From positions 244,639 to 308,638 of the forward strand of contig MU006250.1 of NCBI GenBank assembly GCA_010093685.1: a stretch of DNA of 64,000 nt, in the 5' to 3' direction. The notes under the pieces are model-generated. The model ran no database searches. It was not told the DNA's origin and saw only the letters and a list, made by a program, of their open reading frames with translations. Origin of the DNA: Ophiobolus disseminans (lineage: Eukaryota; Ascomycota; Dothideomycetes; Pleosporales; Phaeosphaeriaceae). Positions 10,448 through 21,774 of the stretch are shown here, one piece after another. The position numbers and the translations under genes are program-made. Numbering within the stretch: the first letter of the stretch is position 1; each line of letters begins with the position of its first letter.

Positions 10448-13254
10448 CTTGACTGTAGTTGATGGTTGAACTTTGGGTTTTGTTTGAAGGATTGGATGGG
10501 AGGTGTGATTGGAGAATTAGATTCCAAGAATGAAACGTGATCTTAATGAAGGAAGAATGCGTCGCCGGGACTGAAACTGTTAATAGAAGGTGTTGAAGTG
10601 AAGTGAGTGACCGGACTGAAGAATCGAAGAAGTGAGCTGATTATGGTCTTATATGCAAACTGAAGCCTCTGATATTGGACGCCCAGCATCGTGACTTGCC
10701 AAGAGTGGTCCACTGTTTTGAGTGAAGTTGAAACTTCTTTGAAGCCATGCCAAGAGCGCTCAAGCACAGCATGGCAGGCTGGCAGGTCTTTGCACTCTAC
10801 TCCTTAGTTGCCAAGAATGTCCCGCCGTCTGAGGCCTGTACGAAACTTTTGTGACGCGGAGCCAAGGAAAGATAAGCGTAGTCTACGTTGCCAGGTGCGG
10901 GACAAACCAAGGTTAATGGAGTGGAGCAGTGACCATGGTCTGGATCCGGCACGTGGTCGATGCTTTGCGCGGAGCAAGCCACGAAGAGTCCGGATGCCTT
11001 GGGCCATGCGGTAAAGGCACGTTATCAGACCAGTAAGGCTTAATTCCCAGACCTACGACAGTGACCTGGGAAGAGGAAATAGCTGAAGATATCTCTAAGA
11101 GACAATCCACACAGAAGGGTTACGAAGGGTACACCCAAATGAGTAAAGCAGTTGCAGCACAACCTTCACCTATTATCAGACTTCGATCCAAGGACGATTA
11201 TGTCTGCCAGCCAGAACGCGGTCAATGCTTGAACATCCAAGATTGCTGGTTCCTGATGGCCACGGAGCCGCTAAGTGCGGAGGTCCAGAGACAGGTCGGT
11301 TCGAGTGACAGCCTCCAGGCTAAGCATCAATCACGGAGCCTCAGGTACGAAATGGGTGAACAAGCGAGACTCGTTCCCTTGGCGAAGTTTCTCCACAGCG
11401 TTCGTCTTGGGGGTGGGTATTACAAGGTGACAGCCTCGGCGCATGGAGGTTCGGGGAGGGACGCCTCATCGCGACGCTTGCCGTATAGACTAAGTGGGGC
11501 CGCACGATGCTTTTGTCGAATAATTACCAGGATGGCGGCTTAGGAAACGCTGTTTGGAGTTTGAGATGAGATCTGCTTTTAGGCACTCGGGCGAAAAGCA
11601 GCACTAGCGTGCCTCATTCGGACAAGTACCTTGGTACTCCAACAGAGGTGCGACAAGCTTATTCTTGGCTCGCGGGGAGGTCGCTGATTCTTGCCCAGAT
11701 TTATTGCATGCTGCAAGTCGACCCAAGCTCAAGGATCGATGCTTGTCGTGAAAGGTGGACCATTGCGGGAGGCTGACGCGGGCGTGCTTGAGGCCCGTCT
11801 CATGGAGTCATATGCGATGCAATCACATTGCGGCATCGGCAAGCCATCACAGATCGCAAGAGGATTCGCTCAGCTGCGGCAAGAAAGGGGTCGTATACTA
11901 GATATGCTGTGTTGATGAAGCTATAAGTGTTTGCATAGGAGAAGGTGGGTGGGAGAGAGCAGGCAGGGGGAAGCGGCGTTTGTCGGCGCTCCCCCTCCGA
12001 TCTTCAATCAGTCCGTTCCCGATGACCTTCCACCACCCCTTAGCGACAACAATGCATTGCAATGTCGCTCACTATTCAATATCTTCCCTGCTAAGAGCTT
12101 GCTTTATGCCTTTGCACATCTTTTCCCCCTTAGACTGCCTGAGTTGCTCTGGTTCTCCAGGTCGCGCTCATCAATGTTGGCTCCTCGAACTCGCGTCACT
12201 TCGTCGCCCAGCTGTACCAAGCGCTGTCATCAGAACCGTTCTGCGTTGAAGTGGAGCAGACCCACAGCGCAGCTGTCTCCCCGCAGACTCCACTTGAGAA
12301 CAGATCCCAAGATGTCACGGGTTCTTGGTAGGAGGTGGCAGCTTGGTGGAGGGACAAGACTTAAGCCCGACAGCCAAGACTCCCGACTGTCGCTGAAGCG
12401 TGACGCGCACCTCGAAGCATACTGAGTTGTTCACATTCAATGTGCAATGTGTCAAACATCTCGAAATCGGCGTTCGAAATGCAAGTTTCGCAGAAACTGT
12501 GTACACGCCGAGAAATCACAGATCATACCTTTCGACCTAGATACTCTCAAAGCGCGCAGCCCCTGACGTTCCACAGATTGGAAGTGAAAGTGACTTGTAT
12601 CGAGAAGCGTGTAGCAGGATCTACTTTGGCACATCGCATATTTCGAGCAATGCCCAACGCAGGCAAAGTTTCTGATGGGGTGCATTCGTCGAAACATGCT
12701 ACCTGTATATACTCGCAACCTGGAGAGATGCTTCCAAAGTTGTATTCCAGAATCACAATACTCTGCAACAACGTCTCAGCTGCACCGCACCAACGCATGT
12801 CGCTCGGCGAGTAATGGCCCATTGAATGGATCGTGAAGAACAATTCGATTCATATCCGCAGAAGCAGTAAAAGTTTTGCATCTTGGTGCTACCAGTTAGT
12901 ACGCTCAATTACCAGACTTCCAAGGTTCTCAGGCACAGATCCCATGTTCACCTCATGACCGCGTGCTGAATTCTTGCAGTCGAACATATTCTCAGAGTTC
13001 TATAGCAGACACAAACAATTACTTCTAAGGTTGCATCTCAAAGATGATGGTGGTGTTGGATTGAACAAATGTAATGCCCCTCCACGGCCCCGCATCCGAG
13101 AAAAAAATTCTCCTCGTAGCGCCATCCTCCACGCTCTTGCTTATACAGCTCAAAAGAACGATGGTGTAATCGGGCTACGGAGGTAGGCAAAGCCATAATT
13201 TCTGTGATCACTTTAGGTTTTCCAATTTTCGAAAACCCCATCAAAGTAGCAACT
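10448..13254. other. Long intergenic stretch
   Basis: 2.8 kb between the secreted-protein promoter and the tRNA. The longest frames (11061-11543, 11931-12425 and 12440-12814 on plus; 12547-12843 on minus) overlap others on both strands, lack family motifs and have no convincing intron signals. I see no supported gene. Confidence 0.45.
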
Positions 13255-13347
13255 GGCTCGGTGGTGTAGTTGGTTATCACGTCAGTCTAACAAGGGCAAG
13301 GCCCCTTCATCCACTGAAGGTCCCGAGTTCAATCCTCGGCTGAGTCA
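13255..13347 (+). tRNA. tRNA-Val: tRNA-Val (AAC) with a 19-nt intron
   Basis: The acceptor stem GGCTCGG pairs with CTGAGTC plus discriminator A (two G-U pairs). The D-arm GTG...CAC surrounds AGTTGGTT. The anticodon stem TCAGT/ACTGA encloses the loop CTAACA...C with anticodon AAC (Val). The T-arm CCGAG-TTCAATC-CTCGG is perfect. The exons sum to 74 nt; a 19-nt intron sits one base 3' of the anticodon, the canonical eukaryotic position. A TTTT run at 13351-13354 fits a Pol III terminator. Confidence 0.93.
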
Positions 13348-14457
13348 CTCTTTTGCCGTTCTGGCATTCATCTTGCACCATGAGGTGTTGTGGTGGTGGT
13401 TGTGGGCGTGGAGAATCGGGGGCGGCGAAAATGCAACTTTTCGGCGAACGCGGAGTGTTGCGCGCTCATTTGGGGGGGCGACGGCATTAGGAACATCATT
13501 TTGAGGGGCTTCGTGATTATGGGCGGGGATACTGTGTTGCTATTTGTCCGGATAGTAGAGTGTTGAGAGATGTGTGTTGCGCAGTCTGTAGTTTAAAATT
13601 ACTTGGGCACTTCACCTTTTATCAGCTATGATTGCGTACTTTATAACGCCTTCTCGTCATGTAAAACCCTTCATCAACACCTTACGCTCTCCCCACGTAT
13701 CTTGTAGGTCAATTGCTCATTGTTGTGGTAGCTGTGAATGTTGCAGCATTTTGTTTCTTACACAACATAATTATCAAACAGACCGTGAGGAATATGAGAA
13801 CAAGAAAGATATCGATTGCGACCCAGGACACCAAAGCTTATGGGCTTTCATACTGCACTGCTAGTGAAGAGATACATTTTTTGAACTCTAGGTGGTGCCC
13901 TATTGTCAATTCGCAGCAAGCATGTAGCTTTGAGACAGAATGTACAATACTAGAGTTATCTAGAATATAGGATAGCCTGCATGCTCACTTCTCGAGATCA
14001 GATCGGGCCGGAATAGACCTAGCAGTAGTAGCAGCATATTTTCGCTCGAAAACCACTCTCCACATTGTCCCACCGTATACTGTGCCCTTCTTATATTCTT
14101 TGCTCGCCTAAACTATACCTCAGCGAATTTCATCTTCTTATATGAACTACTTCCATATCAGCGCATACCGCTAAGATACATCAGGCTTGGAAATGCTCGC
14201 AAGCGGAAGACTGAGTAACGTGCTTCAGTCTGTATATCGACGTAATCGTTCTACAGCGAGTTCACATGCACCAGCAAGATCAGAAAGAAAAGATGAGTGA
14301 CAGCAAATATGAACGTGGTATTGATGATGCTAAAAGGCTATACATGAATGCTGACCATCGATACCATTTTTGGCACTCCCCAACCAGACCCTGTTACCCG
14401 ATCCAGACGATAGGTGCTCCATGTTGGGTTCTCAGACGTCGTGTCTACGATGAGCAT
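13348..14457. other. Intergenic
   Basis: Between the tRNA and the 3' end of the Asn-rich secreted-protein gene. A G/T-rich patch follows the tRNA (13380-13480). No gene, further tRNA or repeat recognised. Confidence 0.5.
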
Positions 14458-15082
14458 CTACTGCTTCGTGGCCGACCTCTTCTTGTGCTTCTTGTTGCAC
14501 GCCGCTGGCTGCCCATTGTTGTTGTTATTGTTGGCATTGCCATTGCCACCGGCATTATTGCCTTGCTGAGCATTTGCACCAGCATTTGCGTTGGCGTTGT
14601 TGTTTGCATTTCCGGCGGCGTTGTTGTTTGCATTACCAGCGGCATTGTTGTTCGCGTTGCCACCAGCTTGAGCACCACCCGTAGCAGCTGCAGTGCTTGC
14701 TGCAACGCTTCCGTCACAGTCAGCTAGACAACGTGTTAGTCTGTATTCCTGAAATATGTGGATGGCAAGACGTACTCTTCTGCGCGGAGCAGGCACCCAC
14801 ACTCAGAGTCGCATCGCCACCGTTGGCTGCGTTCGCACAGGCATTGAACTGCTGATCGCAGCTTCTCGTGAGGGCAGCACCAATATTGACGAAGGTGTCA
14901 CCCTTGACTTGGAACGGGCGGTCGGCGTTTCCAGAGTCTTGGACAGGAGTGGCCGCGATTCCACCAAGGGCGGCAGTAAAGGTCTGGAAGTTACCTCCAG
15001 CTTGACGGCGCTGGGTTGAGAGGGTCGTGGGAGCGCTGAATGCAGCCGCGATAAGAGATGTGATGATGATTGTAGACTTCAT
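14458..15082 (-). CDS. Secreted protein with Asn-rich repeats
   Basis: Two exons, 15082-14776 and 14723-14458, joined by a 52-nt intron (GTACGT to CTAG), giving 190 aa. Exon 1 starts with the signal peptide MKSTIIITSLIAAAFSAP and an RRQ dibasic site, then a cysteine-containing domain (SCDQQFNACANAANGG, GACSAQK) that looks conserved. Exon 2 completes the Cys domain (TDCDGS) and is then almost all Asn, Ala and Gly, with an eight-residue period of the form AAGNANNN repeated about three times, ending in a basic KKHKKRSATKQ tail. Probably a secreted or wall-associated protein; function unknown. The DNA repeat makes copy-number variation likely. Confidence 0.8.
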
Positions 15083-16832
15083 TTTGATGGTTCGCGTTAA
15101 CTAAAGAGGATAAAAGTAAAAGAAGGGTATATAGCGAAATATATTGAAGATGTAGAATGAAGAAAGAGTGACCAGACTCGAAAGAATGTAAGGCAAAGAG
15201 GAAAAAGATCGAGGAACTGAAGATGAATGGAGCTTGAGATGCTTGGGCAATTACAAAACAGATGCACACCTCAGTACTTATACTAGAACTTCGTCGTGTT
15301 CCTAATCTGGATGTACCGCTGTCAACCAGGTGTTCGGTACCGGCGGGTGCTCCGTCATCGCATCTGAGACTTTGCAAAATCCTCCAGAGACCCCAGGTAC
15401 GCGCCTCCGCTCCTTCAATGTTCTTCAGATACCCTTGCAGAGCCTGTGAACCGTCGCTAGTGATAGGCCGAAAGTGTCGAAGGCGGCGAACATGAACGCA
15501 ACGGACCAATGAGAGTGCGCGCATGATGTTGGAAGGGGTATATGTCGACCCTGTTAACTGTCAGAGACGACATTGACGATCGCGCGCATGAAGTTTTGAA
15601 GATGCTGCACGTTTCGGCCGTGAATCGAAGGCGCGAACCTCGAGCGCGCCTCGCGGCTGCAACCACCAAAGCCACAGCAACTAATTCAGTCGACCGCATA
15701 GCGCAGAAGTCGCAGCCGCCCGACAGCTTACCCAGCTCTATGCTAGCTGATGATGTTGTCCATGAATGACAGCTTTCGCATAAAATGGTGTTCTCGAGAT
15801 CGTTCCTCGGTTAGATCCCAGGGGCGATCGTGCGGACTCTGAAGCACAACATGAAAGAGCATCGCCAGTTTCATCATGCCTTCGAGTTTCCACCAATATG
15901 GTCATTTGCAGAGCCGCTGAATTAGCCGGTGGAACAGTTGCGCCATCATGAACAACCAGGAAATGTATGAAGGAACGATCGAGGGCTCGTGTTCTAGAAT
16001 ACTGCAGTGAGACAGCGAAAAGCGAAATCGCGCGCATATTTTGCTCGAGGATGTCGAGGAAGAGTGTTAGTCGGGCTGTTAGTATGGAAAGCTACTGTGA
16101 GGTCGCCAGTTCATGCGATACAGACAAGTAATGCGATCAAAGTCGAGTGTCTTTGAAGCTGACTGTTGGTGGTGTCTGGGTGATGGTGACGTATGCGAAA
16201 AGCGCAGACCGTGCGCAGCGTCTGATCGTCGTCGACCTTACCCTCCTGACACCACCCGCCCTCCAATCTCACAACTCATTGCTGTATCGTGCATTGGGAG
16301 TTATTCTGATTTCCACAACTGTCTTATTCTATGCTCTGCAGGATCTGTCGTGCAGCAATTGCGCGTCTTAGGCATCAAGCATGTTTGACACGTCTGGAAC
16401 GCGTCGTTGCTGGCCGTAAAGCCTGAAGTACGGCGCATGCCTACCTGCACCAACAGACGTCTTGCGCGTGGGTCGGTCTTATGACAAGAGCTGTAAATTG
16501 AGGCACTTCGTATGCATGCTTCACCGTCTCGTTCCACACCTGAACTCCTGAGGTAATGAGCAACAAAGTCGAGGAGCGATGCACCGTTGTAGTTTTGCCA
16601 GGCGCAACACGCGCATTCTTTCTCTCGACATGCGTAAACAAAGAAGACGCAAACGGACTGCTAAGTTTTCGAGATGGTTCACGTTTGGGCAACAAGCGAT
16701 ATCACAACAAAGACGCGGAATGTAGCATGCCAATAACACCACAATCAAGTATGCAGTAGGGTCAAACCTGATTAGCAGTACATCACAATTTTCTAACTTT
16801 ACCACTTCTCCTTACGAAGCACAACAATATCC
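15083..16832. other. Intergenic
   Basis: Between two divergently transcribed loci (secreted protein on minus, kinase copy 2 on plus). The first 200 bp upstream of the secreted-protein gene are purine-rich. Frames on both strands up to about 180 codons show no recognisable domain. Confidence 0.45.
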
Positions 16833-18843
16833 ATGCCTCCGAGAAAAAGAGCAGCGGCTGCAGCGGCTGCATCTGACCCCAAGTTCGAAAATGAGGTGGG
16901 CTACTACAAAGCCGCATATAGAGCGCGGATCAAAGCGGTTAGACCTACCTGGAATAATGGTACGTGACCAGTTACTGCTGAAGTTCCTGAACTCATATGC
17001 TGACAATCTGAGCAGTGCAGATCACCGGCACCCTCGCATGGATGTGGATGCACCTATCAGCCGACGAGAGACAGCTTAGTGCGGATCAACGCCTAAACGA
17101 CGACCAGAATTTGCCTGCAACAGATGACTCGACCATACCTGTACACCCAAAACCAGAGCAGATGCGCCGCTCAACCTACCAGATCCAGACGAGTCGAATA
17201 ACGAACTTGAGCCTCAGCCCGAGCCCGAGCCCGAGCCCGAGCCTGAGCCTGCTGCTGATGCTGAGCTTGACCTAGAGCCTCCACTAACGAAAGTGAAAAT
17301 CAACACAACAGCCTTCGCCTTTTGGCCGGATGAATCTGCCCTTGAGGATCCTCTCCCTGATATCGAGGACGACAGTGACATGGATGAATGGCTGAGAGCC
17401 GGCTTGTCTGATCCCGGTAGGGAAGCTGACGGCAGACGATGGTACGGTACACACTTTCTGGGGAGAGGATCCACAGGACGAATTAGCCTATGGCTACGAG
17501 TTGATGATACCAAACTCGTTCAAGAGGTAATCTCAACGATGTGGTCACAAGAAAATGACTGACCGTGGTCCAGCGAATAGCAGTCAGGGATGTAGACAAC
17601 ACGGACTTGAGGGATTGGACCAATCCCATCAAATGGCGTGATCAGGTGAGAGATGCGTAGTCCATTGCTTGCGAAGTATTTACTAACTATAGACCTCTAC
17701 CTACAAAGCTTCCGCGCGATATCGCAATCCAACGACGTTTTCACGCCCGCAATGGACACTCGCTTTGCGGAGTACGATAAAATGACCGGTATCGGGCAGT
17801 GGTATGACAAGGATATCAGTGACAACCCACCCGAGGTCATCCCTGAGTTGTTCATTTGGAGTTTGTTTGATCAACTTGTGGATGCGTTCAGTATCTTGGG
17901 TACAGGTGGAGACGAAGTTCCAGGCAGCTTTGAGTGGGATGAAATACGTCACAAAGATGTTCATTTATCGAACATATTCGTTAAGAAGCGAGAGGGCGCA
18001 ACAGGCGAGCGGCTAGAATCAACACGTGGTGACGACTGGTTCGTCCTTTACGAAGCCAAACATGTAAGCGCTGAGGTAACCAAGACTATGGCGGGGCTGA
18101 TATCTATAGTTCCCAAACATCGTGTTGGCGGACTTCCACGTCGTTCTTTGACCTACAGTCGGAAGGCGATTTGTACGCCGATAATCCGGGGCATTACATC
18201 ATCCGTAATTCGCCAACGGAACTACCTGACCAAGGAGGAAGATATCCACCAGTATGTAGTTGTTTGGGGTGGTATCGCCTCACGTAGCTGACAACGTGTA
18301 CGCACAAATTGTACTGGGACTACCTCGGATACGATATAACGACGTCTAACTACGAGAGAATCACAGCGAAGACGGATGTATGGGGGGTTGTAAGTCACCG
18401 CACTGTATCTCCGTGATGCTGCATGCAGGCTGACAACTTCAATCACAGGGTCAAGTGACGTGGAATTCAGTAATGAACATTCCTGCATCAAGAGGTTATT
18501 TACAACAGCGCTTCCTCGACGGCACTGGCACCCAAGGACGCCACTTGGTCAACGGCGAACCATACGGCAGGCAGAGCTGAACAACCTATTCTCCGGTGAA
18601 AAGCCTTTTGAGGCTTCCGCAAAGTACAGCGAGAGGCTGAAAAGAACTATCCGGAGATGTTTGCGATACCGACAGGCGGACCGATACTCCTTTGAAGAGC
18701 TCAAGGCTATCACTGGGGAACACATGGATAGTGGCAAAGTGCCTAAATATTCTACTGCACTCGGAGGTGTCGTGATCAAGGTTCCGGGGATTGTCGATCG
18801 GTTTAGTGTTGGGAGGGCATATGTTGCGTCAGAGGATGAATGA
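16833..18843 (+). pseudogene. Protein-kinase-like gene, heavily broken (copy 2)
   Basis: Paralog of the minus-strand gene at 5816-8212. Shared landmarks in order: MPPRKRAAAA and YKAAYRARIKAV (16833-16959), QITGTLAWMWM after a 56-nt intron, an acidic linker, GTHFLGRGSTGRI (G-loop), RIAVRDV, KLPRDIAIQRR, FIWSLFDQL, HKDVHLSNIF (catalytic loop), NIVLADFH, ADNPGHY, KTDVWG and CLRYRQADR. The breaks are a frame change between about 17128 and 17160, a deletion near 17755 that removes roughly 100 or more residues present in copy 1, and frame changes near 18150 and 18575. Several introns are still recognisable. The linker holds a CCCGAG hexamer repeat (17216-17250) that reads as Glu-Pro in the coding frame. 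Not functional as a kinase. Confidence 0.75.
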
Positions 18844-20112
18844 AGAAATGTAAGCCACCTGCGCTCACCCGAGTGCTAGGGCTATCTATAGCGACAAAAC
18901 ACGCGATTCGGCGTACCACATGTTTCCCGGGTCTTATGTTCTTCGTGTTCCAGCTATCCGCTTTGTTTCCATTGTAATCGCGCCCGAAAAGTGCAACAAT
19001 CCGCTTGCAGCGATGCACGCCTTCTTTGTGTCACGACACAACACACAAGCAACGCGCATCTCACAACAATGAGTCCGGATGTATTCGAGACTTCGCGTCA
19101 ACACACCTACGTGACTCATACATTATCCACATTCATTCATCGCACATCATGCCTCGTACAGGCCCGCCGTGGAGAGACCCAATACCCAACGAATTTGTGC
19201 TTTCAACATCCCTTACCACCTTTACTCCATATCTCCACACAAAACAGATCCTTTCATGCCGGGGTGAGACTCTACATGTGGTATGCCCACATCCACAAAT
19301 CACGCGCCCTTGTAATGTCCTTCTCTTTCGCTTACACTCAATACTTCTTCAACAATACCTCCTGAGCATAGGCGTATACTGCACAGGCCATTCATTACAA
19401 CCTTGCCTGCCAACCTCGCATCACCAAAGCCCACGGAAAGCGAACGGCGAATAACTGGGAAGGGATTGTGTGGACAGCGTGGCTTGGAAGGAATGGATGC
19501 GTGGATGAAGAGGTGTACTTGACTTGGGGAGCAAGGGTGAGAATGGGAATAGGGAGGATAAAAGAGGGGGGAGGAGTGGCAACGTTGAAGTGTACTATTG
19601 TTCGAGAGGGGGCATAAGTAGTGTGAAAAGAATAAGTAGAGGTGTGATACTGAATGTACTGAGTAGAGGAAAGGTGATCAATGCTGTTGTATTTAGAGAT
19701 TTCGATTCTGCTTAATTCAGCACAGCGTCTCTGGTCCCGATTCTTCGTTCACATAGCTCTTTTTTCTTCGCATGTGGAAGATTGTTGGAGCTCGGGTTGA
19801 AGGCTCGGTCCAAGGCGCGTGTAGGCCTGTAGGCGTGTGATGCTTCATGTCTTTCTTTTCTCTCTTCTTTCATCTGCATTGCATTGTCTGCTCCATTCAT
19901 CGGTCTTCCCAAGCATTTGGCATGCCACCTAGCAATCTCGTAGGTCCTCGATCCATGCATGCCGCCCCATCCATCCATCAGTCTTGGCGTTCCGCAGCCC
20001 CGTATTCCTCTTCTATGCTCAGAGCGCGTATCGTGAAGTCGTAAAAGTCGTAAATCGTAAAGCACCTCGCGTCGAGTAACACCATGTTGTGTCAAAAAGA
20101 ATTCGATAGTGT
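18844..20112. other. Intergenic with a purine-rich tract
   Basis: No gene supported. About 19520-19580 is a G/A-rich low-complexity tract. Frames at 19005-19454 and 19712-20176 have no leader, domain or splice pattern. Confidence 0.5.
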
Positions 20113-20508
20113 TCAGCTCCCCGACTCCACCTTCTGACACGCCGCAGCATACGTCCCCAAACACGTGTCCGCGCAAACTTCATACTCCTTCGTCAACGTA
20201 AAGGTAACTCGATCGACGTGCTGCTTTCGACACTCGTCTACACATGGTGCTGCATCGAGGTACAACGTACAGCATTGCGCATCTCCAATCTCCGTGGTGC
20301 AGTAGCCTTCGCTTGATGTATGCGCTCGTATGCGCGAGGTGAGATCGGATATGAATGCACCGGAAGCAGCGCTGAAGCCGGGGACCAGGTGGTAGAAGAA
20401 GATGGGTATGCAGAGTATGAAGAGGATCTTGATGAGGATGGGCCGGTAGGAGGATGTGGCTGTAGTTGATGATTTGAAGTTGAGTACGTTCATTTTTAAT
20501 TCACGCAT
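20113..20508 (-). CDS. Small Cys-rich membrane-anchored or secreted protein
   Basis: Intronless frame of 131 codons; the second ATG (residue 6) is an equally good start. Residues about 23-45 form one strongly hydrophobic segment (ILIKILFILCIPIFFYHLV) after a basic and polar N-terminus, fitting a signal anchor or an uncleaved signal peptide. The C-terminal part carries eight cysteines in a compact pattern (CTT...QCCTLYL...PCVDEC...EVCADTC...AACQ), as in disulfide-stabilised extracellular domains. No family recognised. It could be a type II membrane protein with a small extracellular domain, or a secreted Cys-rich protein. Confidence 0.5.
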   Translation of the reverse strand: MRELKMNVLNFKSSTTATSSYRPILIKILFILCIPIFFYHLVPGFSAASGAFISDLTSRIRAHTSSEGYCTTEIGDAQCCTLYLDAAPCVDECRKQHVDRVTFTLTKEYEVCADTCLGTYAAACQKVESGS

Positions 20509-21774
20509 CTTCGGTTCCCTGGTAATTCTTTCCCTCCTACAGGATACGCGGTGCTGAAGTACAACAATGCCTGCGAGGTCAGGTGCGGGGACACAGCCGT
20601 CTTATGCGAGTTGTAGTATTCGGCGCAGTGCGGCTGAGCTGAGGGCGGCGCTGGCGGCACAGGCTAAGCAGCGCTAAGAACCTCACGTGTCGCGGTGGAA
20701 ATGACAAAAGACAGAAGAACGAGCAGCAAAGAATGGCACGAGAAAAGGAAAATGCAGCGCTATTAAGAATTGTAAGCAGTGGAAGTCGGCATGCCAAACC
20801 CACAAGCCCGGCAAACGGCGACGCTAGCGCCAAATTAGTGCTCGTGAAGTGGCTGTAATGCGAGCAAAAGGATGACAGGATGCACTGCCTAACCAACAAG
20901 CCATAACGGCGGACGTATGACAGAACCCAACTGCGCAGCGAAGCCAATCGTGTTGTGACAGTAAGCTTCAAGCCCGCCGCATTGTCGTATTGAATAGACC
21001 CCAAAGCACCGCCGGCCAATCAGAAAACGGCCTACTAGCCGAATTACGACCATCTGGGCGCCGAGTTGTGAGAGTTCCAAAAACGTACGATGCGCAGCCA
21101 CCCCCAGACAACAACACGGGGCTTAGTTTGGGATGGGGTGACAGACACCAAGGGTTCGTTGTGGGGATTGCCTTGTGGCCTTCGCGTGGCGCTAGGGCGT
21201 TCGGCGGATGGTCGCGAGCTATTTTCGGGCCTACATCGCAAGATTGCTGTATTAGGGTAGGCTGCAATAGCGCAGCAATTCCCATTGCAGTGGGATTCGG
21301 TCGAATTTATGAACTCTAGACACGAGAGAGAGAGCGAGAAAGTGTGTTGGTGTGCGATTGTCAGCACTAGGCGACTCTTCGGTTGTGCACACGCATCCTG
21401 CGTTCCGTGAAGGTTTTCGATAGGGACCAAGACGATGTTAGGATAGGAGGGATAGAAGAAGCTGAAGTCTCGGAGAGTACCGTGACGTGGAGAGAATATA
21501 GCAAGCGAAAGTCGTTCTTATTGCACGCGACTTGCGGAACGCTCTGAGCTCTGAGCTGGAGGAGATTAGACAAGGCTGACTGATCTGGAACTGAACCGAT
21601 CTGATGAAGATGATTAAACATTTGAGATGTGTATGCTGGAGCCGTATCTGACGGTCCTCTAATGTCTATTGTTGGAACATAGCTTCACGAAATGCTGTCC
21701 ACGTGATATCGTGTCAACAGGGCAAGGGTTTGAGTGCCGCAATGCACACGCTACATGTGTATGTGAGGGAAGGT
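20509..21774. other. Intergenic
   Basis: Between the 5' end of the Cys-rich protein gene and the 3' end of the ZIP transporter gene. A short GA repeat lies at about 21323-21340. No gene supported. Confidence 0.5.

Noticed and set aside
11061..11543. 160-codon open frame
   Set aside because: No domain, leader or splice support, overlapping frames on both strands, and composition close to random.
12440..12843. Pair of overlapping opposite-strand frames of about 100-125 codons
   Set aside because: Both strands are open over the same bases and neither shows family motifs.
17216..17262. Hexamer repeat read as a Ser-Pro repeat protein
   Set aside because: In the kinase-related frame it is a Glu-Pro linker repeat; the Ser-Pro reading is the shifted frame.
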